Source: Benincasa hispida | Lineage: Eukaryota; Streptophyta; Magnoliopsida; Cucurbitales; Cucurbitaceae | Reading direction: 5' to 3' | Assembly: GCF_009727055.1 (NCBI RefSeq) | Contig: NC_052359.1 | Span: 60,991,115-61,055,114 of the forward strand | Length of the DNA: 64,000 bases | In this document: in pieces, positions 22,265-34,689 of the stretch | Layout: every line of letters starts with the position of its first letter | Position numbering within the stretch: the first letter of the stretch is position 1 | Translations under genes and position numbers: made by a program | The notes under the pieces: model-generated | The model's input: only the letters and a program-made list of their open reading frames with translations | What the model was told of the DNA's origin: nothing | The model's database searches: none

Positions 22265-23748
22265 ATGGACATTGCTTCGATTCATCAGAAGTTGCTCCAA
22301 GATGTAGACGTTGTGGTGGATGATCTGCAGTCGTCTTTGAAAGATATTGATGCTGCATTGTTTAATGATCTTGATGGATTTTTTAAGAAATCTTTGAGCA
22401 TTGAAGATACTCATAGTTCAAAATGTAAACGTAATGTGAATTGCAGGGATAATTCAAATGATGAAAACAAACAAAAAGAGCTTGAAATTCCCAAGAACAA
22501 CTCATCTAAGAAGTGTTTAAGCAAATCCAAGTCCTTTCCCCTCCCTGTTACCACATCCCCACCTAAAGATTATCCAGACAATGATAAGAAACCAAAAACA
22601 ACGGTGGGTGATGTGTCTTGTAACGAGACTATGCATCAAGCCTTTTCACGATCCATATCTTTACCAGTAAGTTTTCCTCTCGTCAAAATTAAAAAGGGAA
22701 AAAATTGCAGTTGTGTCATGTGTTTATGTATTCTTGTATTCAGTTATGTAGAGTCCTGTGTTTATGTATTATTGTATTCAGTTATGTAGATTTGCTACCT
22801 CTATCTTTATTTTTCCATGAAAACTATTTATATCATTATTATTATTTTGTCACAAAGGCAAATATGGTGTGGGCATTGGAATTTCTAAGGACAAGCTTTA
22901 CTCATTTGGCTGACATGATTGATGATCCTAGAGATTATATAGTAAAAACCAATTTTTTTCCCCAATATAGTGACTTAGCATCAATTTGTTTCCTTGATAC
23001 AAATATTTTCTCTTAATCTTAGTATGTTCTTGTGGAGACAATTCTGCTGTTGCCAGTATGCTTTGCTTTCTAAATCGTGGCATTTTGCAATATTGATGTA
23101 TGTAGTTGCTTTGTTCCGTGGTTTTCTCATTGTCTTCACGAGCAGCATAACAGAAAGAGGATTTTCTCTTGCCTTTTTTGTTTATTCACCCCAAGTGCAG
23201 ATTTGAATTTGTTACTGATAAAACAGCACATCTCTGAGGTTGCTTGTGGTTATATTCAATTATAGATGATGAATTTGTGAAAAGTAAATGTTCATTTACC
23301 CCTTCTGTTTGCTGATTTAACTTCTAACATCCAGGCTCCTGCAAAGCTCATATCTGCGATGAAAGGTAGTCGAGCACAACACTATGGGGAGTCACCTAAG
23401 ATGACTGTGACATGGGCTCCTGATGTGTACGACCCTCCTCAGACCTCGTTGTGCCACTGTGTCAAAAACAACAAGAAACAGCAGAAATCTAAGAACAGGA
23501 AGAATGGGAAAAAAGGACAGAAAGGCAGCAACTCTTCGCGCGGGAGTGGTGGCAGGGACAAAAGGCAGGCTCGAAAATCTGTTGGTAGTTCTGATCGGTA
23601 TCAAAGATCATTTAACTCTCCAAGTGTGGTTAATACTCTCAATGAGTTTGATAGTTTTGACGACGGGAGCTCCGACTCTCACTGTGGAAGCATCTTCCTG
23701 AAAACATCGGTCACCAAGGTGCACTACTCTGTTACTGAAGCCTTGTAA
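22265..23748 (+). CDS. Uncharacterised plant protein, two coding exons
   Basis: Exon 1 runs 22265-22666 (134 codons) to donor CCA|GTAAGT. Exon 2 runs about 23335-23748 after acceptor ATCCAG and joins in phase as SRSISLP then APAKLISAMKGSR, giving about 271 residues. I recognise the type but not the function; plant proteins with this SLP-x-KLxSAMKGSR motif followed by MTVTWAPDVYDPP are annotated as hypothetical. The N-terminal 45 residues are probably helical (VDDLQSSLKDIDAAL). The middle is Ser/Lys-rich, and after the WAPDVYDPP motif comes a very basic tract (KKQQKSKNRKNGKKGQKG), then a Ser/Asp-rich C-terminus. The basic tract suggests nuclear localisation or nucleic-acid binding, which is inference. 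The leader (about 21390-22264) probably contains an intron ending at ATGTGCAG (22228). The 670-bp intron might hide a small exon, but the junction motif argues against it. Confidence 0.8.
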
Positions 23749-24376
23749 GCGTTACTTGTCCAAGTTTTCATCTTCTCTCACAGTTCCTGTACATAAATAA
23801 ATCGTTGTTTTGGTTTCTTTTGTGATTGTTGATGACCGAGATGCTTGGACCAAAAAATTGTATGACTTTAACTCGTTTGTTGTTTGGTACGAGAGATTTC
23901 AAGGATTTATAAACCTTTTTTGTTATATGAAGTTTGGTGAAATTCGCTTTTTATAAACACAACTGAAATCATATGTTACCATGTTTATGGATATGATTTT
24001 GTCGCTTCTTGGATGTTATTTTTAGATATGCTTGACTTGCTTCTAGTAGGTGCCTGTTTGAAATTTGTTTTAGAACGCTGTTAATGACCAAGTGAATGTG
24101 GAAGGTCTGCATTTTTCTAACAATACCAAGAAACAAGAAGATACATAGAGAACAGTGGAGCTTTGAAATTGGAATAACTCAAGTATAATTTAGATCTTGT
24201 CCAAAGATGAGTTTAATCAGAAAAATTAATTTAACTCAACTAATTGATTTCAATTAATATAATTCCCCCAAAGGATCAAACATGCTTGGGTATCTATAGA
24301 TAAAGGTCTATACACAATTCTTCAAAGGACTGCAGGATATATTTATTCTGTTGTAGCTAGCTGCCTTGCCAACAAT
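23749..24376. other. Convergent 3' flanks of the two-exon gene and ArgJ
   Basis: This is the 3' region of the plus-strand gene (AATAAA-like signals near 23795) and, from the right, the 3' region of the minus-strand ArgJ gene. No further gene was recognised. The two genes are convergent, with about 630 bp between stop codons. Confidence 0.6.
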
Positions 24377-27300
24377 CTATGTAGTATACTCAGCATTTAT
24401 TTTAACATAGTCATAGCTCAAGTCGCAACCCCATGCTCGTCCTTCTCCTTGCCCATCACCTGTCGATCGAAGCAACTAATCTAGCTTAGCTATGAGGCTG
24501 TTTTTAGAAAACCCTTTTGATTTTAGTTTTCATATGATATTTGTTTGAATATCGTGATTCAGAAATATGTGAAATCATCTTTTCTTAACCTTAAGTAAAG
24601 AAGTGAAAATGTAATGTGTTATTTGAAGAACTCGCCTATGGAAATGTAAATTCTGACTGTATCATGGGTTTCTCCAGCTCTTCTGAGATAGTTACTTGCT
24701 GCAGCCCTGAAAACAAGATATAACATACAATTTAGAACAGTCAAAAAGTGGTTAATAAAATTGTATAAGATTTGGTGATTGAAGAAAAAAACAATGTGAA
24801 CTTCAAAAAGAAAAAAAAAGAAAGAAAAAACAATGTGTGAAGTCTTTTAAACCTGTCAAAAGATTGGGGTTCTCCTCCATCCATGAGGAGAATGTTTCCT
24901 AGAGACACTTTGAGTTTCATCTGCTCGAATGGTACCCCTGCGTATCCAGCAGCCGCTGCTATCCGTCCCCAATTTGGATCTCGGCCATATATGGCTGACT
25001 GCAGCATGAAAAGATATCGATGAAACATGCTTGCACAAGGTGTGCGAGAGAAAGATGATTACGAATGAAAATCGTGCCTTTACAAGTGACGAGCCTGCTA
25101 CTGAACGAGCAATTTTCGCTGCTTCAGCTTCTGAATTTGCACCAGTCACTGTAATCTGTGGCATTTGGCAGATTGGGTAATTTTATATCAAAATGCATAG
25201 ATTATGTAAAAGATTTTGTTTATCGAAGTGGCAGACCTCAATCAGACAGGTAGCACCTTCTCCATCCCAGGCTACTGACTTGGCAAGGCCTTGCATCACC
25301 TGAAAATAGAAAGGAGAAAGAGTCCTATAAATTGTAATGTCAAAATAATTTCCCCTCCCTATTAACAATTTTTTCTGAAATTTCTTTTGAACCTGTCCCG
25401 AATCTCATAAGGATACACTAAAATTTTGACAATGAGATACATACCACATCAAGGCATTCTTGAAGCTGTCCTGCTTCTCGGCTTTTCAATGACGAAATTA
25501 TATTAGATCTGGATCCTGACAAGCCACTCGACAAAGCAATGACGGTGTCGTTGGTACTTGTATCCCCATCCACCTACATTGTCAAACCCAATTAAAATCA
25601 AAAAGAAAAGAAAAAAGGAAACATATATACCATTATTGTATCAATGATTTGAGATGTCACTTCACAATTTCATTGAAATTTACAAAAAAGGATACAACAA
25701 GGTTCCCCATATATACCATTTACAAACCCAGACTAAATGGATCATTTCAGAACCAATTTTCAAGACTAGCTAGTTTGGTTTAATTTGATTTATATCGAGT
25801 AATAGGATGTGTAAATTTACCCTCAGCAAATTTATGAAAGAGCAGAACAGTAAATAAATAAACACGAAAACTAATCAGACAAGTGAAATTGTCAACACAT
25901 TAAACAATCATACCGTAATCTGATTGAAGCTTCGATCAACAGAGATTTGTACCATCTTTCTCCAAACATCACTAGCAACCACGGCATCTGTTGTAACAAC
26001 CTGCCACATTGTAACAAATCAACATTAATAAAGACAATCACAGCCATTTAACTTGTTCGAGAACGAGCTGGCAAGTTTGAAGATACCTACACCGAGCATA
26101 GTAGCCATATTCGGGTGAATCATGCCCGAACCTTTTGCCATTCCTCCAATTCTTATGGTTGAACTCCCAACCTAGGCATTTAATCAACTGTTAATCCTTT
26201 CTGCAATGATTTTATCCTAAGGCAATGTTGCAAGTGCCTTTTATGTCGGCATTAGACCGAGACTATTGTATAGACCACAGGCAGACAGGAAAATATAAAA
26301 TGGTTTTCACATACTTGGGACTCGATTGCCACGCTTTTACTAACAAGGTCAGTTGTGGTAATTGCCACTGCTGCAGAAGCTGCACTGTAAACAGACTGAT
26401 AAAGTTATGTCACAGCCCAAAAAGTTGGCAAGGAAAAGACTCCACAGCATAGAGCCGAACATGTAATCGGAGAAAGTACAAATAAAGCTAAGTAAAAGAT
26501 TGACGATTACCTTTCAACTGAAGATGAAAGGGACCTGACTAGTTTTGGAAGAGAATTCAAAAGTGCATCCTGCATTTGAAGTTGGATAACTTTAAAATTC
26601 AAGACAAGACATCCAGTAGGTATAATTTTCAGCTAAATTACAATACATAATATAATACATCTCCGTACCTTTTTTATTCTATGACCAATCACTCCAGTAG
26701 ATTCAACTAGTACTTCCTCTGGCCTTATTTGAAGGATCTGCAATTAAAGTTACTTACAACTTAAAAGTTCTACTGAAAATAGATTAATAAATTTGTTATG
26801 AACCTATGAAGGTGCCTACCTTTGAAAGATTGTTCACACATTCTATCATATCTTGATAACCAGCATCCCCCTACAGCAACAAAAGGTCTCTTAGCTACGT
26901 AAATATTCATCCAACACAGGCATAGACTTTTATCTTTTCAAGTCCAAACAACATTGAATTGGTGTGGTAAAGATAACTGCTTACCGTAGCGGCATTGGCT
27001 TGACCAGCATTTATTAGCACTGCACGTGCCTAACAAATTGTAGAATAGATCAAATTGTTGTTAGCAAATAAGTTAAAAGCACTGTTTGTTGAACATAGCA
27101 AGCTAATACCAGGGTGGCCATATAAAAGGAGCAAGATCAGTGAACTTGTATAGTTATGGTTTTATAATAGCTGAATGTTCTGCTGCTAGTTAAACATAAC
27201 TTCAACCCGAGATGCAAGAAAATCTACCGTTTGTGAAATGTCCAATGCTTTTTTACAATACAACACTGGTGCTGCAGCAACTACATTCTTTGTAAATGCT

Positions 27301-28506
27301 CCTAGAAATGAAAATGAGCAAACTCACAGTCAGTATAAAGAATGTTTCTCGAGTGTACAGCTAACTAAGTCACATATGCTTGACTCGCATTCCAAACCAA
27401 TTGGCACAATAAAAAGTTCAGAATCCCCAAGGACACGCCCAAAAACCAACAAAACTTTTCCTGTAACAATCATTCTCTAGTCTGTATAATAACCAAAAAC
27501 TGGTTATTATATAACACAGATGAACTAAACAGTCAACAGTGAGCTCTTACCAGCAGAAATGGCATCAACATCACAAGTAACAAGTGCAAGGTCAGGCTTC
27601 TCTCCCTTTGCTCGTAGTCCTCCATATAGCCCTGCAGCTTTGAACCCCTTAGCAGCAGTAACTCCTCCATCAATCTACAAAACACGTTGATTTTTGGTTT
27701 TAACTTATAAAAAGTTAACAAATTAAGAATACACAACAACAATGTCTTGTCTAGAACTAATTTGTTTTTAGTTTGAACTTATAGTAGGATGAAAACTGAG
27801 AATACCTATACTTTCTTGCTTCAGTCTATCACTTCCAAAAAAAAAAAAAAAAAAAAACTCACTCTTTTTTACGAAAAACCATTACAACAGTTGTATGTCA
27901 AGAAAACTCATAGGATTAGGTGGCCACCATGTTCCAAAAAACACTTGTACAAAAATAAATGTCCTTTAGATTCTAAAATTTGACATTTTGAAAAAACTCA
28001 TGTAGAGGAGATAAGGAAACCAAAACAAAATCTTTAGATAAAGAAAAGAACAGAAGAACAAGAAGACCACTAAAGTAATCATTCAACCCCAGAAACTCAA
28101 ACTAAACCAAACGAACAACAAATCTTGAAGCATACAGAGAGGAAATTCAGTCCCTGACCTGCTTCCATGGACCATCAGGAATCAAAATCGGAGCCTCCGG
28201 CAAATAGTTGGAGGCCTCATTTGTAGCCACAGCAAGCACTCGAAAATCCCTCTAAAAGAAACGGAAAACAAGCAGAACATCAGCAAAAACAATGAAAAGA
28301 AAACGAAGAGAAACCCAAAGATAAAGCTGAAATGGGAAAAAGGGGTATGAACATTGCTCTTATTTGTAGCAAAGATCAAACCCAGAAACAGAAACACATA
28401 GTTGGGGCAATCTCGAAAAGGGAATTGTGGGCGATCGAAAACAAACCTTATGAGATTGAAGGGCGGGGAATTTGAGAGAGGGGTAGTGAGGAACAGAGAG
28501 ATACAT
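24377..28506 (-). CDS. ArgJ: Arginine biosynthesis bifunctional protein ArgJ, plastid
   Basis: Glutamate N-acetyltransferase / N-acetylglutamate synthase moves the acetyl group from N-acetylornithine to glutamate in plastid arginine synthesis. Seventeen exons splice in frame to 460 codons: 28447-28506, 28159-28251, 27551-27674, 27228-27301, 26985-27029, 26820-26870, 26669-26737, 26511-26569, 26315-26384, 26091-26171, 25914-26000, 25445-25573, 25237-25299, 25078-25155, 24853-24998, 24636-24706 and 24377-24459. Residues 1-25 look like a plastid transit peptide ([14 protein letters not shown]...). Family motifs include [53 protein letters not shown] (self-cleavage before Thr239, which becomes the nucleophile), [25 protein letters not shown] and [18 protein letters not shown] at the end. 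The model is full length. Introns after exons 14 and 16 need GC donors (AAG|GCACGA, TAG|GCGAGT). Confidence 0.95.
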
Positions 28507-28530
28507 GGGTTCTGTTGGAAAGAGTAAAAC

Positions 28531-28592
28531 AGAGAGAGAGAGAGAGAGTGAAGAAGAAGGAGGCGATGATTGGATCAAGGAAACGTTATATA
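28531..28592 (-). promoter_or_regulatory. ArgJ TATA box and (CT)n leader
   Basis: On the minus strand TATATAA lies at 28592-28586, about 80 bp before the ATG. A pure (CT)n tract (28548-28531) lies in the inferred 5' leader, a common feature of plant leaders. Confidence 0.6.
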
Positions 28593-28984
28593 AAGTTGAA
28601 AGGGAAATTAGGAAATGGGTTTTGTTTGATTTGGTTTGGTGGGTCAAGTAGAGTTCAAATGACGATCGGCAGCGGCAGCCATTGCGATGAACGAAGGGGT
28701 AGGTTTGAGCACGTGAGGATCACGTGGGGGGATCGGATCATCGTTTTGCAGTGAGAAGAAGGCTGAATAAAACAAGGGTTCTCCCGTGAATGAGAATTCA
28801 AAAGAGAAACTTTAGAGAAATTGAGGCTTTTTGGAGGTTCGAAGGTTTCAAGTTGGAGAGTTGCTTTTGTGTTTCTCTTTTGAGTTTCAACTTAGAACTA
28901 CACAACACTAAGACTTTTTATTTTTTATTATTGTTTTTTTTGAAAGATGGTTATTTTTTCGTATAAACTTTAATGGTGAGTTAA

Positions 28985-29294
28985 AAATTAAGGTTATGTT
29001 CGGTAATGATTTTGTTTTTTGTTTTTATTTTTGAAAATTAGGCCTATATCATATATATTTTTTTACCATAATTTGCATCTATTTTTAAGTATAATGATAG
29101 AATTTTTAGTCAAATTCTAAAAACAAAAACAACTTTTTAAAAATTATTTTTTTTAGTTTTCAAAATTTGGCTTAGTTTTTTAAACTATTTGTAATTAATA
29201 GATAACAAAAAAAGAAATTTGGAGGTGGAAGTGTGTCTATAGGCATAATTTTAAAAAATGAAAACAAAAAATAAAATGGTCACCAAATGGGGGC
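28985..29294. mobile_element. MITE-like inverted-repeat unit 1
   Basis: The left arm, beginning GGTTATGTTCGGTAATGATT and continuing TTTTTGAAAATTAGGCC, is mirrored by the right arm, which ends AATGGTCACCAAATGGGGGCC (29270-29294). The arms are about 60 bp and there is no coding capacity. It belongs to the same family as unit 2 at 29423; a partial copy sits between them and another follows to about 29850. Confidence 0.65.
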
Positions 29295-29422
29295 CTAAGT
29301 ATTTCGTTTTTTGTTTTTACTTTTTGAAAATTATGCTTACTTCTTTCCAATTTCTTACCATGATTTGTATACAATGGTTGAATTCTTAGTTAAATTTCAA
29401 AAACGAAAATAAGTTTTTAAAA

Positions 29423-29721
29423 GTTACGACTCGATTGGTAACCATTTTGCTTTTTTGTTTTTGTTTTTGAAAATTAAGCATATGGACACTACTTTCACCT
29501 CCAAATTTCTTTATTTGTTATCTATTTTTCAATATTATTTTAAAAAAATCAAATCAAATTTTGAGAACTAAAAAAAATATCTTTAAAAAAATTGCTTTTA
29601 TTTTTGAAATTTAGTTAAGAATTCAATCATTGTACATGCAAATCATAGTAAAAAATGTGGATGATGTAGACTTAATTTTTAAAAATAAAAAAAAAATGGT
29701 TACCAATCAAGGTCTACTTTT
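29423..29721. mobile_element. MITE-like inverted-repeat unit 2
   Basis: The left end GACTCGATTGGTAACCATTT and the right end AAATGGTTACCAATCAAGGTC are inverse copies. Both continue inward with T/A-rich GTTTTTGAAAATTAAGC-like sequence. No coding capacity. Confidence 0.7.
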
Positions 29722-29849
29722 TTTAGTTTTCAAATTTTAACTTAATTCTTTAAACTATTGGTAAAATGTAGAAAATATAAAAGAAAATTGGAGGTGAAAG
29801 CCTAATGTATAAGCTTAATATTTTTTTAAAAAAATTGTTACCACATGAG

Positions 29850-31030
29850 CTAAATGTTTTAACCTTTAGAAAGTCATATAAACTAGACCTTAATGTATAC
29901 ATTAGAAAATGTCTCAAATAATTTTATTATTATTTATTATTTATTATTATTTTAAACCCATCTTTTCTTTATTTTTATCGTATCAAATATCTTTACCATA
30001 AATAGTTATTATCGTTTTTTATTATTAATTTGGAAGTTTTGATTGTTTTTATTATATGAACTATTTTGAATTTAGCAGGTTTGGGACATACAAGGAAGTT
30101 TTATTATTAAGAAAAAAGTCAGTTGCAAATTTTCAAACACATTATTTATTTTGGGTAATGGAAAATTACAAAGCCGTCGATTTTTTTGGGTTAATATTTT
30201 ACTTTTAATAAACAAATAAATAAATAATTTTATACATTGATTTCATATTGTTTTCATTTTTCTAGAATTTTTTCTTCAAAGTATTGTTTTTACGCATTAT
30301 TTTCCTTTTAGATTTTAACGATAGGTTTATTAGTGTCTATCACTGTTTATTATTGATAGATAATGACTTTTTGTTATATTTGTAAATATTTTTAGTAATT
30401 TACCATTTAAAATAATTACTCTAAATTATATTCATGGATTTTTGTTTTTCAATTTTCAAAAATTTCAACAGCTCTAATTACATAGATAGAAGTTATTTTA
30501 TGAGAATCTTTTTCCTTTTCAGTATTTTTTAATATGTTTTTTTTTAAATAATAAAGATTCCAACATTGAAAGTTTATTAGAAGTTATTAACATTGGTATA
30601 ATATCGAATCCTATATTGGTCCACTCATAGAGAAACCCCTTAGTTTAGTCCGAGTAAAGAGTATGGGTGTTAATGGGGTATAGGAAATTGGAAGGTTCAT
30701 ATTTCTCATAAAAATCTCCTTTTGAAAGGTTAATTGCCAATATCACAATATAAATTTCTAAATCCCTGAAGTTATTAACAAAATAATTTCAAATTTAGTG
30801 ACTTAATAAATACTTCAATTTAATTGAAATATAAATATCCCATTATCAATTTTAAATGAAGAGCAAAACGACAACACGGATATCGAAAAAATATAATATA
30901 ATATGTTAAAACAAAACAAAATAATAAAATAACATAATATAGGAAATTAAAATTGTATTGAATTTTTCTCCAAGCTTTTTGAATTTTTCACCAATATGCA
31001 TACATCTTCAAGATTCACCAAATGTCACTA
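29850..31030. other. AT-rich intergenic stretch
   Basis: No gene or element was recognised. Long A and T runs and short TTATTATTTATT-type repeats (29930-29955) are present. Confidence 0.5.
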
Positions 31031-31031
31031 T

Positions 31032-31250
31032 TGTTCGCACGGGGTTTCTGGAGAAACTTGTTTTGTGGAGTTGAACTTGAGTTGGTGTTGATGTTGATAT
31101 TGATTTGATGCAATGTGCTTCGATCTCTAGTACTTGATCATCTGATTCTCTCTCAATTGATTGCAAACACTTGACTTGAAGAAACAGAGCGCGTGATTTT
31201 CTTGAAGTTGAAGTCTTGGAAGAGTTCTTGTATCTTCAGGTGTCTTCAAG
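31032..31250. mobile_element. Fragment of Gypsy LTR
   Basis: From TTGTTCGCACGGGGTTT to TATCTTCAGGTGTCTTCAAG the sequence parallels 46073-46300 base for base with modest divergence, including TTGAGTTGGTGTTGA and CGATCTCTAGTACTTGATC. It is cut off by LTR B. Confidence 0.75.
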
Positions 31251-32611
31251 TGTTGGGGTTGATGCCCAAAATCTCGTAGGGTCCTATAGTTTGTAAACAT
31301 TGTTGAACAAACTCATTATGTATTTAATAAAATATTTGATATTTTATTCATTGTCTATAAAATATATGATATTTTAGTTACATTAACCACAAACCAATAA
31401 TCTAACATCTGAGGTTATCTTTGTAAGTTAAACATGTATGTAGAGACATATGGGTAGATCATGTTTAAGTGATAACCTAAATGGTGTATAGTAGATGGAT
31501 AAGGCTGGGTACCTTATCCTGGTGACACTACGAGTATGGCTTGTAGGTGTTACAAATGTTGTAAAGTGCTACAAATGATCTAATCCTGATCATTCATATA
31601 TAGACATGCGAGCAGAGATATTCTATACAAAAGAGTTTGTATAAGACTGAACCATAAAATGTTTAGTCTCATTATATAATGTTGTTCATAATAGAGACTT
31701 ACATTTCATCAGGATGACCATAGGTAACATGATCTGAACTCTGAGTGAGTTGTGAACTCCTGCCTATAAGGGCGGTCATTTGATTTGTATGAGTGAGAGT
31801 GGCCAGATCGACGACTCAACAAGTCTACCATTTTGGGAATTTGTCTGATTGAGGAGCTGGGAACACAGCTACACAAGATGAAATTCACTCTTTCGCCGAA
31901 ATAGGGATAAGTAGATATTGCTTCTCCTTAAAGGCTGATTCCTGGTTTTGAAAATGTGGCACCACACCCTTTCTGGCCCTACCTCTTTCTGGTCCGAGAG
32001 GGATTTAGTCATAGTTAGACTATGATCTATTGTTCATTATAGGGATTAATATGTAACTACAGGGGCAAAACAAAATTTGGCCTAGCTGTTACTTACGAGC
32101 AATTTGTGAAGGGTCATCGTACTGTTGATTGGTTATATCTAATGGTCACAAAAAATATATCTTGTAATGTGAAGAGTGCCCGACAATTAACGGATGGTGA
32201 ATAATGTAATCGAAGAGTTTAATTAATTATTCATGTATCGTTGGAGTTTTAAGCTACAGTGCATGAGGTTCCCTTGGTAGTTCAATAGGATTTAGTTGAG
32301 AATCAGTTTTTGGATTAATTTGAATTGTTCAAATTAATAGAGAGATTTAATTATATATGATATAATTAACTTGTTTCAATTATATGTGAATATAATTGCC
32401 ATAATATATTTGATACATATAGCTTAATGGGAGGAATAATTAAATGAGATTTAAAATAAGTTTTATTAAATTGAATTCATAGTTGTTGAATTTAATAATA
32501 AAGATGATTTATATTAAATGCCATATAATAGAGAAAAGAAACTATAGTTATATTATATGTGATACAATATTTAAACTATAGGTTATATATTAGATTTGAT
32601 ATAACATATAA

Positions 32612-32654
<43 letters not shown>

Positions 32655-33217
32655 GATAAGTTAGTTATCATATTTTATATTTATATTATTATTATTATTA
32701 TTATTTTAATAAATAAGGAAGGGAGTTACAACTCTCTTCCCATTATTTTCTCTCCATCTTGTAAGTAGGTGGTGGTTATTTATGACAAGGAGAATAAAAA
32801 GAAAAAGGTTTTCTTCTTCTGTTTTGTTATTGTTGGACGATTGAGAAAGAAAAAATACAGAAGTGTTCTTTGTTTTGTCTTGAGTTTTGAGAGTTCTCAA
32901 GCTTTTTTCTCTACACATTAAGTTTTTCCCCTTAACAAAATAATCAAAGCCCATCACTCTCAGGTTCTCACCCTGAGTAAGGTAACTTTTGTGGTAGTGT
33001 CCGATTTTGTTCGAGATTAATCTTGAGAAAAGTCTTCAAGGAGTTCGTAGTTTGTTCGAGGGAAAACGTGAAGAAAAGTTCTTTCAAAGATGAGGTTTCA
33101 TGAAACCCTTTAATTCTTTCTAGCATGCTGTAATTTAGATATAAATGCATATCTTGTTATTTGTTTACTGTAAATTTTATATTCAATGAAAATAGAATTT
33201 GGTCCATCTGTTTCCAC
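31251..33217 (+). mobile_element. LTR B, Copia-type family
   Basis: It begins TGTTGGGGTTGATGCCCAAA and follows LTR A throughout, including the TAGTTAGACTATGATCTATTG block (about 32015), the hairpin block GGTTCTCACCCTGAG (about 32962), AGCATGCTGTAATTTAGAT (33122) and the final GAATTTGG-CC-TTCCAC. It contains a long (TA)n tract at 32616-32651 and an (ATT)n tract at 32683-32706. TCAAG occurs on both sides (31246-31250 and 33218-33222), a candidate target duplication, although the final CA of an LTR is not preserved. Confidence 0.75.
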
Positions 33218-33244
33218 TCAAGTTTCTCTCTTACCCTCTAAATT

Positions 33245-34686
33245 ATCAATAATATATATATATATATATATAATATATATACACATTAAATTATATGTTA
33301 TATCAAATATAACATATGACCTATAATTTTAATATTGTATCATATAAAATATAACCTATAGTTTATTTTCTCTCTCATATGACATTTAATATAAATCATA
33401 TTCATATTAAATTTAACAATTATGAATCCAATTTATATAATAATATATGAATCATATTCAAATATTTATTTCCTCACTAAAACTATAATGTATCAAATAC
33501 ATTATAATAATTATATCACATATAATTAAAATAACTTAATTGTATCATATATAATTAAATCCTTCTTTTAATTTGAAGAATGCAAATTAATCCAAAAATT
33601 GATTCCCATTTAATCTTATTGAGCTACCAAGAGGACCTCATGGACCTGTACATGAATAATTAATCAAACTCTTTAATTAAATTATTCGCCATCCGTTAAC
33701 TGTCGAGCGCTCCACTAAAGATCGACAGCTGCACTCTTCGCACTACAGATATATTTTTATGTCTATTGAATATAACCAATCAATAGTACGATGATCTTTC
33801 ACAAATAGCTAATAAGTACATGTAGGCCAAAATTATCGTTTTGCCCTTATAGTTACATCTATTTTCTTAAGTACCATTGATCCCTCTAATGAACAATAGA
33901 TCATAGTCTAATTATGACTAAACTTCTCTTGGGCCAGGAGAGGGTGTGGTGCCACATTGTTCAAGCCCCAGAATCAACCCTTAAGGGAGCAATTTATCTA
34001 CTTACCCCGACCTCGGGGAATGAGTGAATTCCTTATTGTGTAGCTGTGTTCCCAACTTTCTAATCAAACGAATCCCCAAAATGATAGGCTTGTTAAGTTA
34101 GCAATCTGGCCATTCTCACCCATACAAATCAAAGGACCGCCCTCATAGGCAAAAGTTCATAACTCACCTAGGATTCAGGTCATGTTATCATGGTCATCTT
34201 GGTGAAATGTAAGTATCTATTATGAACGGTGTTATATAATGAGACTAAACATTTCATGGTCCAGTCTTATACAAACTCCTTTGTATAGAATATCTCCGCT
34301 CACATGTTTATACATGAACGATCAGGATCAGATCATTTGTAGTACTTTACAACAATTGTAACACCTACAAAATGGACCATACTCGTAGTGTTACCAAAAT
34401 AAGGTACCCAACCTTATTCATCTACTACAGACCATTTAGGTTATCACTTAAACATGATCCACCCGTATGTCTCTACATACATGTTTAAGTTACAAGATAA
34501 CATTGAATGTTAGTTTATTGGTTTGTGGTTAATGCAACTAAAAAAATGAATAGAATATCATATATTTTATTAAATAGATAATGAGTCTGAATAAAATATC
34601 AGATATTTTATTAAATAAACAATGAGTTTGTTGAATACATTTACAAACTATAGGACCCTACGAGATTTAGGTTATCAATCCCAATA
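33245..34686 (-). mobile_element. LTR C, truncated, inverted relative to B
   Basis: Read on the minus strand from 34686 it starts TATTGGGATTGATAACC (first TG mutated) and runs through the same landmarks as A and B to the AT-rich zone, then stops. About 600 bp of the family's 3' part is missing. With B it forms a large inverted pair. Confidence 0.75.
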
Positions 34687-34689
34687 GGG

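Noticed and set aside
22705..23265. Frames inside the intron of the two-exon gene
   Set aside because: Composition is intronic, and exons 1 and 2 join in phase through a conserved-looking motif without them.
28360..28647. 95-residue frame that extends ArgJ exon 1 past SHK
   Set aside because: It reads through the AAG|GTTTGT donor into the intron and stops; splicing to 28251 keeps phase and gives the family sequence. Its upstream Met would lie in the TATA box and leader.
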